This document shows, in pieces, positions 6,182-12,321 of a stretch of 12,321 nucleotides of DNA (within the stretch, counting starts at the first letter, position 1; the number at the start of each line of letters is the position of its first letter). The notes beneath the pieces were generated by a model that did not search any database, was not told the origin of the DNA, and saw only the letters and a program-made list of their open reading frames with translations. Position numbers and translations under genes: made by a program. Origin of the DNA: CAZUHN01 sp964620535 (GTDB lineage: Bacteria; UBA8248); assembly GCA_964620535.1 (NCBI GenBank), contig CAZUHN010000265.1, positions 1 to 12,321 of the forward strand, read 5' to 3'.

Positions 6182-7117
6182 ATGGCCTCTCCCCGCTTTG
6201 ACGCTGTAGGCATCGGCCTGAATTCGGTGGATCTCCTCTGCGTGGTGGAGCGCTACCCTGCCTTCAATACGAAGAGCGGGCTGCTGGAGGTTGCCCGCCA
6301 GGGCGGCGGCCAGGCGGCGACGGCCATGGCTGCTCTCGCCCGGCTGGGGTTCCGGACGGCTTACATCGGCGCGGTGGGGGATGACGAGGAGGGAGTCTTC
6401 TCCCTCGACAGCCTCCGCGGAGCCGGGGTGAATGTCGAGGGGGTCGCCGTCCAGCCCGGGCAAAAGAGCCAATTCGCGGTCATCATCGTCCAACGGGAGG
6501 GTGGGGAAGAGGAGCGCGGGGGGCGGACAATCATATGGCGGCGAACGGCGCGCCTCTTGCCGGAGGAGGTGAGAGAAGACATTGTGAAGAGGGGGCGCAT
6601 CCTCCATCTTGACGGGCATTCGGCCGAGGCCGAAATCTGCGCCGCCCGCTGGGCGCGGGAGGCGGGAATCCCTGTCTCCTTCGATGCGGAACGGGTCCTG
6701 CCGGAAACGGAGGAGCTCATCCGGATGACAGATTATCTTGTCGCGGCAGAGGGTTTTCCGCAGGAGTTGACCGGAGAGAGGGATCTGGGCGAGGCGCTGC
6801 GCCGCATCCGGGAAATGGGACCGCGGGTGGCCGCTGCGACGCTGGGCGCTAGCGGGGCGCTCGCTTTTGACGGCGAACGTTTTTATGATTCCCCCGGTTT
6901 TTCCGTTGAGACGGTGGACACCACCGGCGCAGGGGACGTTTTTCACGCGGGGTTCATCTATGGCGTCCTCGGCGGCTACAGCCTGTCGCGCACCCTTCGT
7001 TTCGCAAATGCCTTGGCCGCCCTCAGCACGGCCGGTCTGGGCGGGAGGGGGCGTTTGAGCCGCCTTGAAGAAGCCGAGGCGTTTCTCCAGGAACATCCGG
7101 AGCGGAATGAGGCATGA
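6182..7117 (+). CDS. PfkB-family carbohydrate/nucleoside kinase
   Basis: Transfers phosphate from ATP to a hydroxyl of a sugar or sugar-like acceptor. The 311 residues match the ribokinase fold: N-terminal GIGLNSVDLL (10-19), the glycine-rich first signature GGGQAATAMAALARLG (41-56), GAVGDDEEG (63-71), and the second signature DTTGAGDVFHAGF (246-258) with the anion hole and catalytic base Asp252. The first signature has Gln-Ala-Ala-Thr in place of the Ala-Asn of ribokinase; that form is found in relatives of the sulfofructose kinase/YihV branch, as I recall, so a keto-sugar or sulfonated substrate is possible but unproven. Start: ATG 15 bases after the B-subunit stop, without a clear ribosome site, so translation may depend on upstream ribosomes. 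The last codons overlap the lipoprotein start (ATGA). Membership of the CoA-transferase operon is unusual and gives no obvious pathway. Confidence 0.86.
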   Translation: MASPRFDAVGIGLNSVDLLCVVERYPAFNTKSGLLEVARQGGGQAATAMAALARLGFRTAYIGAVGDDEEGVFSLDSLRGAGVNVEGVAVQPGQKSQFAVIIVQREGGEEERGGRTIIWRRTARLLPEEVREDIVKRGRILHLDGHSAEAEICAARWAREAGIPVSFDAERVLPETEELIRMTDYLVAAEGFPQELTGERDLGEALRRIREMGPRVAAATLGASGALAFDGERFYDSPGFSVETVDTTGAGDVFHAGFIYGVLGGYSLSRTLRFANALAALSTAGLGGRGRLSRLEEAEAFLQEHPERNEA

Positions 7118-7983
7118 TCCATTCTTTTCCAGTTCGAGCGGCGGTTTCCCGCCCCTGGTTTGGGATTTTTCTTTTCGCTTCGGCACTGGCGGGCTGCGAC
7201 GCGGGCTCGCCGCCGGGCTCTCTCTCAGGCACGATCCGGCTGGGGCGGAACCTTCCGCCCGCCGCCTGGCGGAACCGGTCCCTGCTCGTCGTGGCTGAAC
7301 GGGCGGATGCCGGAGAACCCCTCGCGGTTCTCCGGCTTGTCGGGCCAAAGTTCCCTTACAAGTACGTTCTCACGGAGGACGATCTGGTTCGGCGGGGTAC
7401 CTCCTTCAAGGGGGAGGTGCGCGTGCGGGCGCGGCTTGACCGGGACGGCGAGCCGGGTCCCTTCGTGAAGGGCGACTACCGAGGGAGGCACCCCCGCACC
7501 ATCGAGGTTGGGGCAAGCGGTGTGGACATCCTGATCGATGAGGCCGGAACCGAGGAGACGCCGAAGGCGGCGCGCAAAAGGCCCGCCCAGAGACAAGCGT
7601 TCGCGCCGCAGATGGCAAGGGCCCGGGCCCCGAGGAAGGGTGAGCCCGGGGTCATATCGGGCACTGTTTCCATCGCGCAAGGACTCGCCCGGAACGCGGC
7701 TGGAAAGCCCGCCTTGTTTCTCATCGCCCGGAAAGGGCGGGCGGGGGCGCCGCTAGCCGTCCTGCGGGTTCGGAACCCGCGCTTTCCGCTCCCCTACCGG
7801 CTCACCAAGGAGAACATGATGAACCAGGAGAAGTCCTTCGAAGGGAAGGTTCACCTTACCGTCCGGATGGACAGCGACGGTTCCGCGGGCCCTCCCCAAC
7901 CGGGGGATCTCGAGGGGCGCTCTCCCGGCGAGGTGGAGGTGGGTTCGGCCAACGTGAACATCGTGGTGAACAAAAAATATTGA
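7114..7983 (+). CDS. Lipoprotein with two tandem CcmI C-terminal-like domains
   Basis: Residues 1-28 are a lipoprotein signal: basic start, hydrophobic FGIFLFASALAGC, lipobox L25-A26-G27-C28. Asp29 follows the Cys, which in enterobacteria keeps lipoproteins in the inner membrane. The mature part holds two copies of one domain: copy 1 about 38-142, copy 2 about 182-287, about 38 percent identical by hand, joined by a basic linker (143-181). Each has SGT at its start, then a PLAVLR motif followed by PxFP, ending in an RxDxDGxxGP...GDxxGRxP...EVG segment. The pattern matches what I recall of the C-terminal periplasmic domain of the cytochrome c biogenesis protein CcmI/CycH, which handles apocytochrome c (LFVxAR, AVxR, PQPGDLxGxS). 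No TPR or membrane domain of CcmI is present. Start overlaps the kinase stop by 4 bases (ATGA); GGAG lies 11 bases upstream. Function unknown; periplasmic binding or chaperoning is inferred. Confidence 0.72.
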   Translation: MIHSFPVRAAVSRPWFGIFLFASALAGCDAGSPPGSLSGTIRLGRNLPPAAWRNRSLLVVAERADAGEPLAVLRLVGPKFPYKYVLTEDDLVRRGTSFKGEVRVRARLDRDGEPGPFVKGDYRGRHPRTIEVGASGVDILIDEAGTEETPKAARKRPAQRQAFAPQMARARAPRKGEPGVISGTVSIAQGLARNAAGKPALFLIARKGRAGAPLAVLRVRNPRFPLPYRLTKENMMNQEKSFEGKVHLTVRMDSDGSAGPPQPGDLEGRSPGEVEVGSANVNIVVNKKY

Positions 7984-8144
7984 GCCAAGAAAGATCTCTT
8001 TGAATTGCTTTCCATCGTCCAATCCTGGATTTCCGGCCTCCTTGTCTGATACATTCCAGCCATCGGCCAAGAAAATTATCGAACCGATCCCGCTCCGTTC
8101 CCGGCGGGTGAGACCGTTTTTTTTCTTCACGGAGGAGATATCCC

Positions 8145-9155
8145 ATGATCATCGACCCTCACGCCCATATTGCTCCCGCCTCCTGGATCAAAGAGGTGCG
8201 CGCGGGCCGTTTCGGTCCGGGCATCCACATTGAGCCTGGTGAGAAGTGGGAAAAGCTTGTGACGAAGACCACCGTTCTTGGAAAGGAGCGCGTCCACCAC
8301 AATCCGCTTCCTAAGGAGACTTACGACGTGGCGCTTCGGCTATCGCACATGGAGCAGATGGGGGTAGACAAGCAGATCCTCTCGGTGGTGCCCCCCATGA
8401 CCTTCTATTCCTTGGATGCGGAGTTGAACAAGGACCTCGCGGCCTCCCTCAACGATTCCCTGTCCAGTTTGGCGCACGAATTTCCCGATAAATTCCTCTG
8501 TATGGCCACCGCACCGCTCCAGGCGCCGGAGGCGGCGGCGGCCGAGCTCGAGCGCGCCGTTGCTTCCGGGCACATCGGGGTCGAGATCGGCTCGAACGTG
8601 GCCGGGGTGAATCTGGACGATCCGAGGATCGACCCCTTCTGGGAGAAGGCCTCCTCCTTGGATGTTCCCGTCTTCATCCACCCGGTGGATACTCTGGGCA
8701 CCGCCGACCGCTTGAAGGATTATTATCTTCGAAACTTTATCGGAAACCCCCTCGACACCACCATCGCCGCCGCCTGCCTCATCTTCGGAGGGGTGCTCGA
8801 CCGCTTCCCGAAGCTCAAGTTTCTCCTCTCCCACATGGGGGGTTTCACCCCATGGATCCGGGGGAGGTGGCAGCACGGCTACGGCGAGAGAGAAGAGCCC
8901 AAGATGCGCGGGGCGGGGGCGCCCGAGGAATATATCGACCGGCTTTACTACGACACCATCATCCACAACCCCGCGTGTCTCGAATTCGGAGTGAAGACGC
9001 TCGGTGTGGACAGGGTCCTCTACGGGACGGACTACCCCTTCGACATGGGCAACCTGGGCCCGGCGCAGGAGGTCCCCGGCCTCTCGGGGCTGCCCGGGGC
9101 GGTTCGGAAAAAAATCCTCACGGGCAACACCAAGAAGCTCTATAAGATCCAGTAG
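8145..9155 (+). CDS. ACMSD-type amidohydrolase (amidohydrolase-2 family), probable decarboxylase or hydrolase
   Basis: Metal-dependent TIM-barrel enzyme of the family that includes 2-amino-3-carboxymuconate-6-semialdehyde decarboxylase (ACMSD) and resorcylate decarboxylases. Metal and catalytic residues can be read: HAH (H6, H8) at the end of strand 1, FIHP (H179), LSHMGG (H230) and GTDYPFDMG (D296). Their spacing is close to that of ACMSD (as I recall, H9, H11, H177, H228, D294), and 336 residues is the family length. HGxExxxxxIDRLYYDT-like and GNTKKLYKI ends are typical. Cytoplasmic, no signal peptide. Start: ATG 5 bases after GGAGGAGATAT, a strong ribosome site. The 161-base gap to the lipoprotein gene suggests separate transcription, though I see no convincing promoter. 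Exact substrate cannot be read; an aromatic or muconate-like carboxylate is the family expectation. Confidence 0.87.
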   Translation: MIIDPHAHIAPASWIKEVRAGRFGPGIHIEPGEKWEKLVTKTTVLGKERVHHNPLPKETYDVALRLSHMEQMGVDKQILSVVPPMTFYSLDAELNKDLAASLNDSLSSLAHEFPDKFLCMATAPLQAPEAAAAELERAVASGHIGVEIGSNVAGVNLDDPRIDPFWEKASSLDVPVFIHPVDTLGTADRLKDYYLRNFIGNPLDTTIAAACLIFGGVLDRFPKLKFLLSHMGGFTPWIRGRWQHGYGEREEPKMRGAGAPEEYIDRLYYDTIIHNPACLEFGVKTLGVDRVLYGTDYPFDMGNLGPAQEVPGLSGLPGAVRKKILTGNTKKLYKIQ

Positions 9156-9163
9156 CGAGGGGT

Positions 9164-9201
9164 CCCGGCCGGCGCGTATGGCCCCGTCCGGCGAGGCCGG
9201 G
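9164..9201. repeat. GC-rich inverted repeat between amidohydrolase and dehydrogenase genes
   Basis: CCCGGCC (9164-9170) and GGCCGGG (9195-9201) form perfect 7-bp arms in the 84-base gap. There is no T-run after it, so it is not a textbook terminator; it could stabilise or attenuate the transcript joining the two genes. Confidence 0.3.
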
Positions 9202-9239
9202 CGGCTGCCGAGGGAATTGTTATCGCAAAGGAGGCGGGA

Positions 9240-9983
9240 ATGGAGTTGGAAGGAAAAATCGCGTTCGTCGGAGGAGGCGCACTCGGAATCGGGGCGGCAA
9301 CGGCCCGAAGGTTTCTCGCCGAGGGGGCGAAGGTGGCCGTCGCCGATATCGACGAGGAGAAACTCACCGAACTGGAAAAAGAGGGCGCGGGCTCCCTCCT
9401 CGGGATCAAGGCGAACATGGGAAAGGGCGAGGAGATCAATCGGGCCTTCGACGAGGCGGCGACGCGCTTCGGGAGCCCGGACATCCTGATTAATTGCGCG
9501 GTGTACAGATCTCTGGGCGCCATTGGCGATGTGAAGGAAGAGGAGGTGGACCTTGCGCTGTCTGTCGGCGTGAAGGGGTATATCCTTTCCGCGCAGCGTG
9601 CGGCGGTTGAAATGCGGAAGCGCGGCGGCGGGGCCATCGTGAGCATGTCTAGCACCTACGCCTTGATGGCGCGTCCGGACCGCGTGGTCTACTGCACGGT
9701 GAAAGGGGCGGTGGCCAGCATGACGCGGGTGCTCGCCACTTCTCTGGGGCCGGACAAAATCCGAGTGAATGCGATTGCGGCGGGACCCATCCTTTCCGAG
9801 ACCGTGCGGGATTTTGTTGAAGCGGACCCCGCCTTCAGGGAGTCTCTTACCCGCGACCTTCCCTTGGGGCGGATGGGCGAAGTCGAGGAGGTTGCCGATG
9901 TCATGCTCTTTCTCGTCACTCCGCGCTCCTCATATATTACCGGTCAGAACGTGGTTGTGGATGCGGGGATGACCATCGTGTGA
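9240..9983 (+). CDS. Short-chain dehydrogenase/reductase (SDR) with altered active-site motifs
   Basis: NAD(P)-linked oxidoreductase of the classical SDR type, 247 residues, cytoplasmic. Visible motifs: GGGALGIG (11-18, cofactor loop), VADIDEEK (34-41) with Asp36 after strand 2 pointing to NAD(H), the catalytic Ser138 and Tyr151-x-x-x-Lys155 (SMSSTYALMARPDRVVYCTVK), and AAGPILSET (180-188) plus the C-terminal ITGQNVVVDAG (233-243). Two usual motifs are changed: NNAG reads NCAV (85-88), and the position of the tetrad asparagine (NxKG in relatives) is Gly110 (VGVKG). The tetrad is therefore incomplete. Start: ATG 5 bases after AGGAGG. It follows the amidohydrolase by 84 bases and may be cotranscribed. 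Substrate unknown; a hydroxyacid or carbohydrate-derived alcohol is typical of the family. Confidence 0.88.
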   Translation: MELEGKIAFVGGGALGIGAATARRFLAEGAKVAVADIDEEKLTELEKEGAGSLLGIKANMGKGEEINRAFDEAATRFGSPDILINCAVYRSLGAIGDVKEEEVDLALSVGVKGYILSAQRAAVEMRKRGGGAIVSMSSTYALMARPDRVVYCTVKGAVASMTRVLATSLGPDKIRVNAIAAGPILSETVRDFVEADPAFRESLTRDLPLGRMGEVEEVADVMLFLVTPRSSYITGQNVVVDAGMTIV

Positions 9984-10061
9984 GGGGAGATCCGATCTTG
10001 CAGGAATATTGGGACTGAGATGGCCGGCCGGTCCCCGGCTTAGGCCTCCTGAGGGGAAACC

Positions 10062-10619
10062 GTGACGCCCGAAGAGAGCTTTGACCGCACCTTCAATATC
10101 GCCTTCCGGGACAGGGTCAATCTTATCGATTTTTTGGAGCCGCTCACGGAGTCCCAAGCCCGGTGGAAGCCGCCGGACGGGGAGTGGTCCCTCCTCGAAG
10201 GTTTGGAGCACATCATGCTGGAGGAAGTATCGTTCCGGGAGAGCATCCTGAAGGGTCTTCGCCACGCGGAGGAGTCGGGTGAATGGAACAACACACCGGA
10301 ACCGCCCGTCAAAATGACGACCGAGGCCATGCGCCGACGGGAGCAGGGCCGCGTGGAGGCGCCTCCCTACCTGATTCCCCGGGGAGATGGGGATATTGAT
10401 GGGATGCGAGCCGCGCTCATGAAAGATCGGGAGCATTCACGAGAGGTCCTTCTTCCCTACCGCTCTTGCGACCTCAGCCAGCTGGTCGTGCACATGAGAT
10501 CGATTTACGGGGACCTGCACGTTTATGACCGCATAGAATTCTGCGGTATTCACGACGCCCTCCATCAGGAGCAGATGGGGGGCGTCACAATGTTTCCCGG
10601 TTTTCCCGGAGGCGGCTAG
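10062..10619 (+). CDS. DinB/YfiT-superfamily metal-binding protein
   Basis: Four-helix-bundle proteins of this superfamily bind a metal through three histidines, and known members are bacillithiol or mycothiol-linked transferases or isomerases, but most are uncharacterised. The 185-residue protein shows the pattern: a conserved tryptophan-rich entry WSLLEGLEHIMLEE with His50, and a C-terminal IHDALHQEQM with His164 and His168, the usual HxxxHxxQ end. The N-terminal FDRTFNIAFRDRVNLIDFLEPLTE resembles the first helix of DinB. The start is GTG at 10062 with GAGGGG 5 bases upstream. It follows the dehydrogenase by 78 bases and converges with the transporter gene 21 bases away. The role beside the dehydrogenase and amidohydrolase is unknown; a thiol-dependent step is only a possibility. 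Confidence 0.7.
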   Translation: MTPEESFDRTFNIAFRDRVNLIDFLEPLTESQARWKPPDGEWSLLEGLEHIMLEEVSFRESILKGLRHAEESGEWNNTPEPPVKMTTEAMRRREQGRVEAPPYLIPRGDGDIDGMRAALMKDREHSREVLLPYRSCDLSQLVVHMRSIYGDLHVYDRIEFCGIHDALHQEQMGGVTMFPGFPGGG

Positions 10620-10626
10620 GTTCGTA

Positions 10627-10638
10627 TCTCCCGGGAGA
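10627..10638. repeat. 12-base perfect palindrome between convergent genes
   Basis: TCTCCCGGGAGA lies in the 21-base space between the stops of the DinB-like gene and the transporter. It could form a short hairpin usable from either direction, but there is no T-run beyond it. Confidence 0.3.
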
Positions 10639-10640
10639 AA

Positions 10641-11948
10641 TTACCGGCTGCCCGCTTCTATTTTCCCTTCCATCCGCATTATCCCTCCCAGCGCGATGAT
10701 GCAGCCCCCGCCCGCCGCGACGACGGCGAATACGAGGAGAAAGCCTGCCCGATAACTTCCCGTTGCATCGAAAAGGGCCCCGGTGAGGTAGGGGCCGAAA
10801 ACGCCCGAGAGGCTGAAGATCGTCATGGCGGCGCCGCCAATGGCCCCGAGCCCTTTTCCCTGGAAATTGTCCACGAGGAGGGCCGAAACCGTCGGGCGAA
10901 GGAGGCCGTAGCCGAACCCGGCGAGAGCCACCGCGGCGAAGAACGAGAGGGGCGGCGAACCCCGGACGAAGTAGGCGAACAGGAGCAACGCCATCAGAGA
11001 AATGAGCGTCCCGAGGAGATAGGTCGTCACGCGCCCGATACGGTCCGACACGCCGCTCGCCGCGTTTCCGAGGACGAGGAAGAGCCCCCACAGGGCGTAG
11101 AGCACGGCCCCCATGGTGGGCGTGAAGCCCTGGTCCGTCGCGTGGGGGAAGAGATGAACGATCAGGGCAGGAAAAAAATAGGCGCATGATGCGAACCCGC
11201 CAGCGATGAGCCAGAAACGGACCGTTCGGAGGGCCCCCGCGAGACCGCTGGCACAGAGGGTGCCTTTCTCGGCCTGGCGTTTCTCTTGCGGCGGGGGAGG
11301 TTCAGGCGTCCGTGGCGCGTCCGGCTCCAGGAAGGGAGCGTCCGCCTTTGTTCCTGCGTCCCGGGGATGATCCCGCTGGAGCAAGGCCACCAGCGGGAAG
11401 GTCCCGAAGAGGATGAGGGCGGCGATGGCGATGTAACTTCCCCGCCAGCCCAGGTAGATGATTAACGCCGGCGTGGCCAGATTCACGAGGAAGCCGAACC
11501 CTTGGGCGGAATTCGTAATCCCGATCGCAAAGCCGCTCCGGATTACAAACCAGTTTGCGAGAAGCGCCACCTGGGGGATATAGCTCGCCGCCGCGAAGCC
11601 CGTCGAGATGAGGAAATACATCAGATACAAGTGCCAGAGAGCGCCGATGAAGCCCCCGATGAGGAGTGAAGCGCCGAAGATGAAAACGCCCAGGGACATC
11701 GTTCGGCGGATTCCCCATCGGTCCATGATCCAGCCGAAAAGGGGAGATCCCACCGCCTGGCCCAGCATGCCCGCCGAGAAGGCGCCCGCCGTTTCCGCCC
11801 GGCTCCAGCCGAAATCGCTGGCGATTGCCTTGAAGAAAATCCCGAAAGAATTTCGCGTCGTTATGAGGCACACCATGGTGAGGAAGGTGACGGCGAGGAC
11901 GACCCATCCGTACCAAATTCTTTGCTCGGAGCGCGGGGCGGTGTGCAT
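10641..11948 (-). CDS. MFS transporter, oxalate/formate-antiporter or monocarboxylate-transporter type
   Basis: Inner-membrane secondary transporter with about 12 hydrophobic segments in two halves, joined by a cytoplasmic Pro/Glu-rich loop (about 195-230). The N-terminal half starts YGWVVLAVTFL and carries an MFS motif A, GWIMDRWGIRRT (72-83); the C-terminal half repeats it as GVSDRIGR (299-306). The signatures GWSRAETAGAFS (47-58) and LLVDNFQGKGLGAIGGA (357-373) recall the OFA/MCT group, which carries monocarboxylates, dicarboxylates and similar acids. From the ATG at 11948 the protein has 435 residues. A TTG at 11984 in frame would add 12 residues, but a -10-like element ends just there, so the ATG is preferred. 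Substrate is not readable, though uptake of the acid handled by the neighbouring amidohydrolase is a reasonable guess. Confidence 0.87.
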   Translation of the reverse strand: MHTAPRSEQRIWYGWVVLAVTFLTMVCLITTRNSFGIFFKAIASDFGWSRAETAGAFSAGMLGQAVGSPLFGWIMDRWGIRRTMSLGVFIFGASLLIGGFIGALWHLYLMYFLISTGFAAASYIPQVALLANWFVIRSGFAIGITNSAQGFGFLVNLATPALIIYLGWRGSYIAIAALILFGTFPLVALLQRDHPRDAGTKADAPFLEPDAPRTPEPPPPQEKRQAEKGTLCASGLAGALRTVRFWLIAGGFASCAYFFPALIVHLFPHATDQGFTPTMGAVLYALWGLFLVLGNAASGVSDRIGRVTTYLLGTLISLMALLLFAYFVRGSPPLSFFAAVALAGFGYGLLRPTVSALLVDNFQGKGLGAIGGAAMTIFSLSGVFGPYLTGALFDATGSYRAGFLLVFAVVAAGGGCIIALGGIMRMEGKIEAGSR

Positions 11949-11991
11949 GAAACGGGTTCCCTGGTGAGGAAAACGTGCGGGCAAGGCGGCG

Positions 11992-11997
11992 ATGTTA
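11992..11997 (-). promoter_or_regulatory. Candidate extended -10 box for the MFS gene
   Basis: On the minus strand TGC-TAACAT fits the TGn-TATAAT extended -10 form. It would start transcription near 11985, about 37 bases before the ATG at 11948. I found no good -35 at normal spacing. Confidence 0.33.
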
Positions 11998-12143
11998 GCA
12001 CACGCGGACGGAAGGTAGAATGAACGCTTCGGTGGGCGCGAGGCGTGTCATCCGCCGCCCGCCCAGGGAACTATCGGGGGAGGTCAATAAACTTCGTTTG
12101 GGTTATTGGACAGGATGGGGGCACGTTAGGCACATCAGACTAT

Positions 12144-12320
12144 TTATTCTGAAATGCGGTAAGGCTCCAACTTGGATTCAATTTCGGTGCTTGATGCACT
12201 AAGTAGCTTCGAGAGCAATTTTTGCTTGCGAGAATCCTTGAGACTTTCGGAAAGATCTGTTGCAAGATCTCTCTTCTCTTCTAACCGGAATTATGCGGCA
12301 ACGCTCTCTATTTCTCGAAT
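12144..12320 (-). pseudogene. Possible 3' fragment of an unrecognised gene, interrupted by an in-frame stop
   Basis: Reading the minus strand in one frame from the window edge gives IREIESVAA, a TAA at 12293-12291, and then 48 open codons ending at a TAA (12146-12144). The 48 codons read as a charged, helix-forming Lys/Glu/Leu/Ser-rich stretch (FRLEEKRDLATDLSESLKDS at its start), unlike GC-rich noise. Without an ATG this is either a degraded gene tail, or the true end of an upstream gene at 12291 followed by chance open sequence. I do not recognise the family. Confidence 0.22.
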
Positions 12321-12321
12321 T

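Larger units (their letters stand above)
11985..12321. other. Non-coding end region with a composition break
   Basis: No complete gene is visible in these 337 bases. To about 12080 the DNA is GC-rich like the rest (68 percent in 12001-12060). From about 12085 it becomes AT-richer, 43 percent G+C in 12181-12300 by count. An open plus-strand frame at 12020-12202 crosses the break and has no coding signature. The part beyond 12140 contains a minus-strand open stretch described separately. The break suggests the edge of another segment, native or acquired. Confidence 0.5.

Noticed and set aside
5690..7348. A 552-codon open frame on the minus strand.
   Set aside because: It lies antisense to the CoA-transferase B subunit and the kinase, which have clear family motifs, and its product is Arg/Pro/Gly-rich with no recognisable domain. 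High G+C makes such open antisense frames common.
8089..8124. A possible terminator before the amidohydrolase, with a run of eight T at 8117-8124.
   Set aside because: The nearest stem is only 5 bp (8089-8093 with 8104-8108), has a 10-base loop, and sits 8 bases from the T-run, so it is not convincing.
12020..12202. A 60-codon plus-strand frame.
   Set aside because: It crosses the composition break, has no clear ribosome site and no coding pattern.

Overview
The window reads as chromosomal DNA of a high-G+C, Gram-negative-type bacterium. Third positions are GC-rich, Shine-Dalgarno sites are of bacterial type, a protein with a lipobox is present, and so is the bacterial condensin pair ScpA/ScpB. 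Gene content and style suggest a metabolically versatile, poorly cultured lineage (Desulfobacterota, Tectomicrobia or NC10-like). That placement is a guess from gene style, not from a marker gene.

Left part, minus strand (86-4424): scpA and scpB overlap by 8 bases, followed by a ketopantoate reductase (panE-like) and an RsuA/RluB-type 23S rRNA pseudouridine synthase. The scpA-scpB-rluB order is a common bacterial arrangement; here panE sits between scpB and rluB. A strong GC hairpin separates scpB from panE, and a TATAAT box precedes rluB, so this may be several transcription units rather than one. Both Scp proteins carry long, low-complexity tails.

Middle (4425-4580): a compact, AT-rich divergent control region. 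It has two recognisable sigma70-type promoters back to back, one for scpA and one for the plus-strand operon, and several inverted repeats.

Plus-strand operon (4581-7983): two class I CoA-transferase-fold subunits (A and B, translationally coupled at a TTG/TGA overlap), a PfkB-family kinase, and a lipoprotein. The lipoprotein has two tandem copies of a domain resembling the C-terminal domain of the cytochrome c biogenesis protein CcmI. The B subunit lacks the glutamate that CoA-transferases use as the CoA carrier, so the pair may be a hydrolase or lyase-like CoA enzyme of the IpdAB type. This is the most interesting part of the window.

Right part: an ACMSD-family amidohydrolase (8145-9155), a short-chain dehydrogenase with altered catalytic motifs (9240-9983) and a DinB/YfiT-fold protein (10062-10619) on the plus strand, meeting a convergent MFS transporter (10641-11948, minus strand). 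Together they could be a small carboxylic-acid uptake and breakdown set, but the sequence names no substrate. From about 12085 to the end the G+C content drops to about 43 percent (12181-12300), and a broken minus-strand reading frame appears, suggesting the edge of a different, possibly acquired segment. I saw no tRNA, rRNA, CRISPR array, intact insertion sequence or replication origin.
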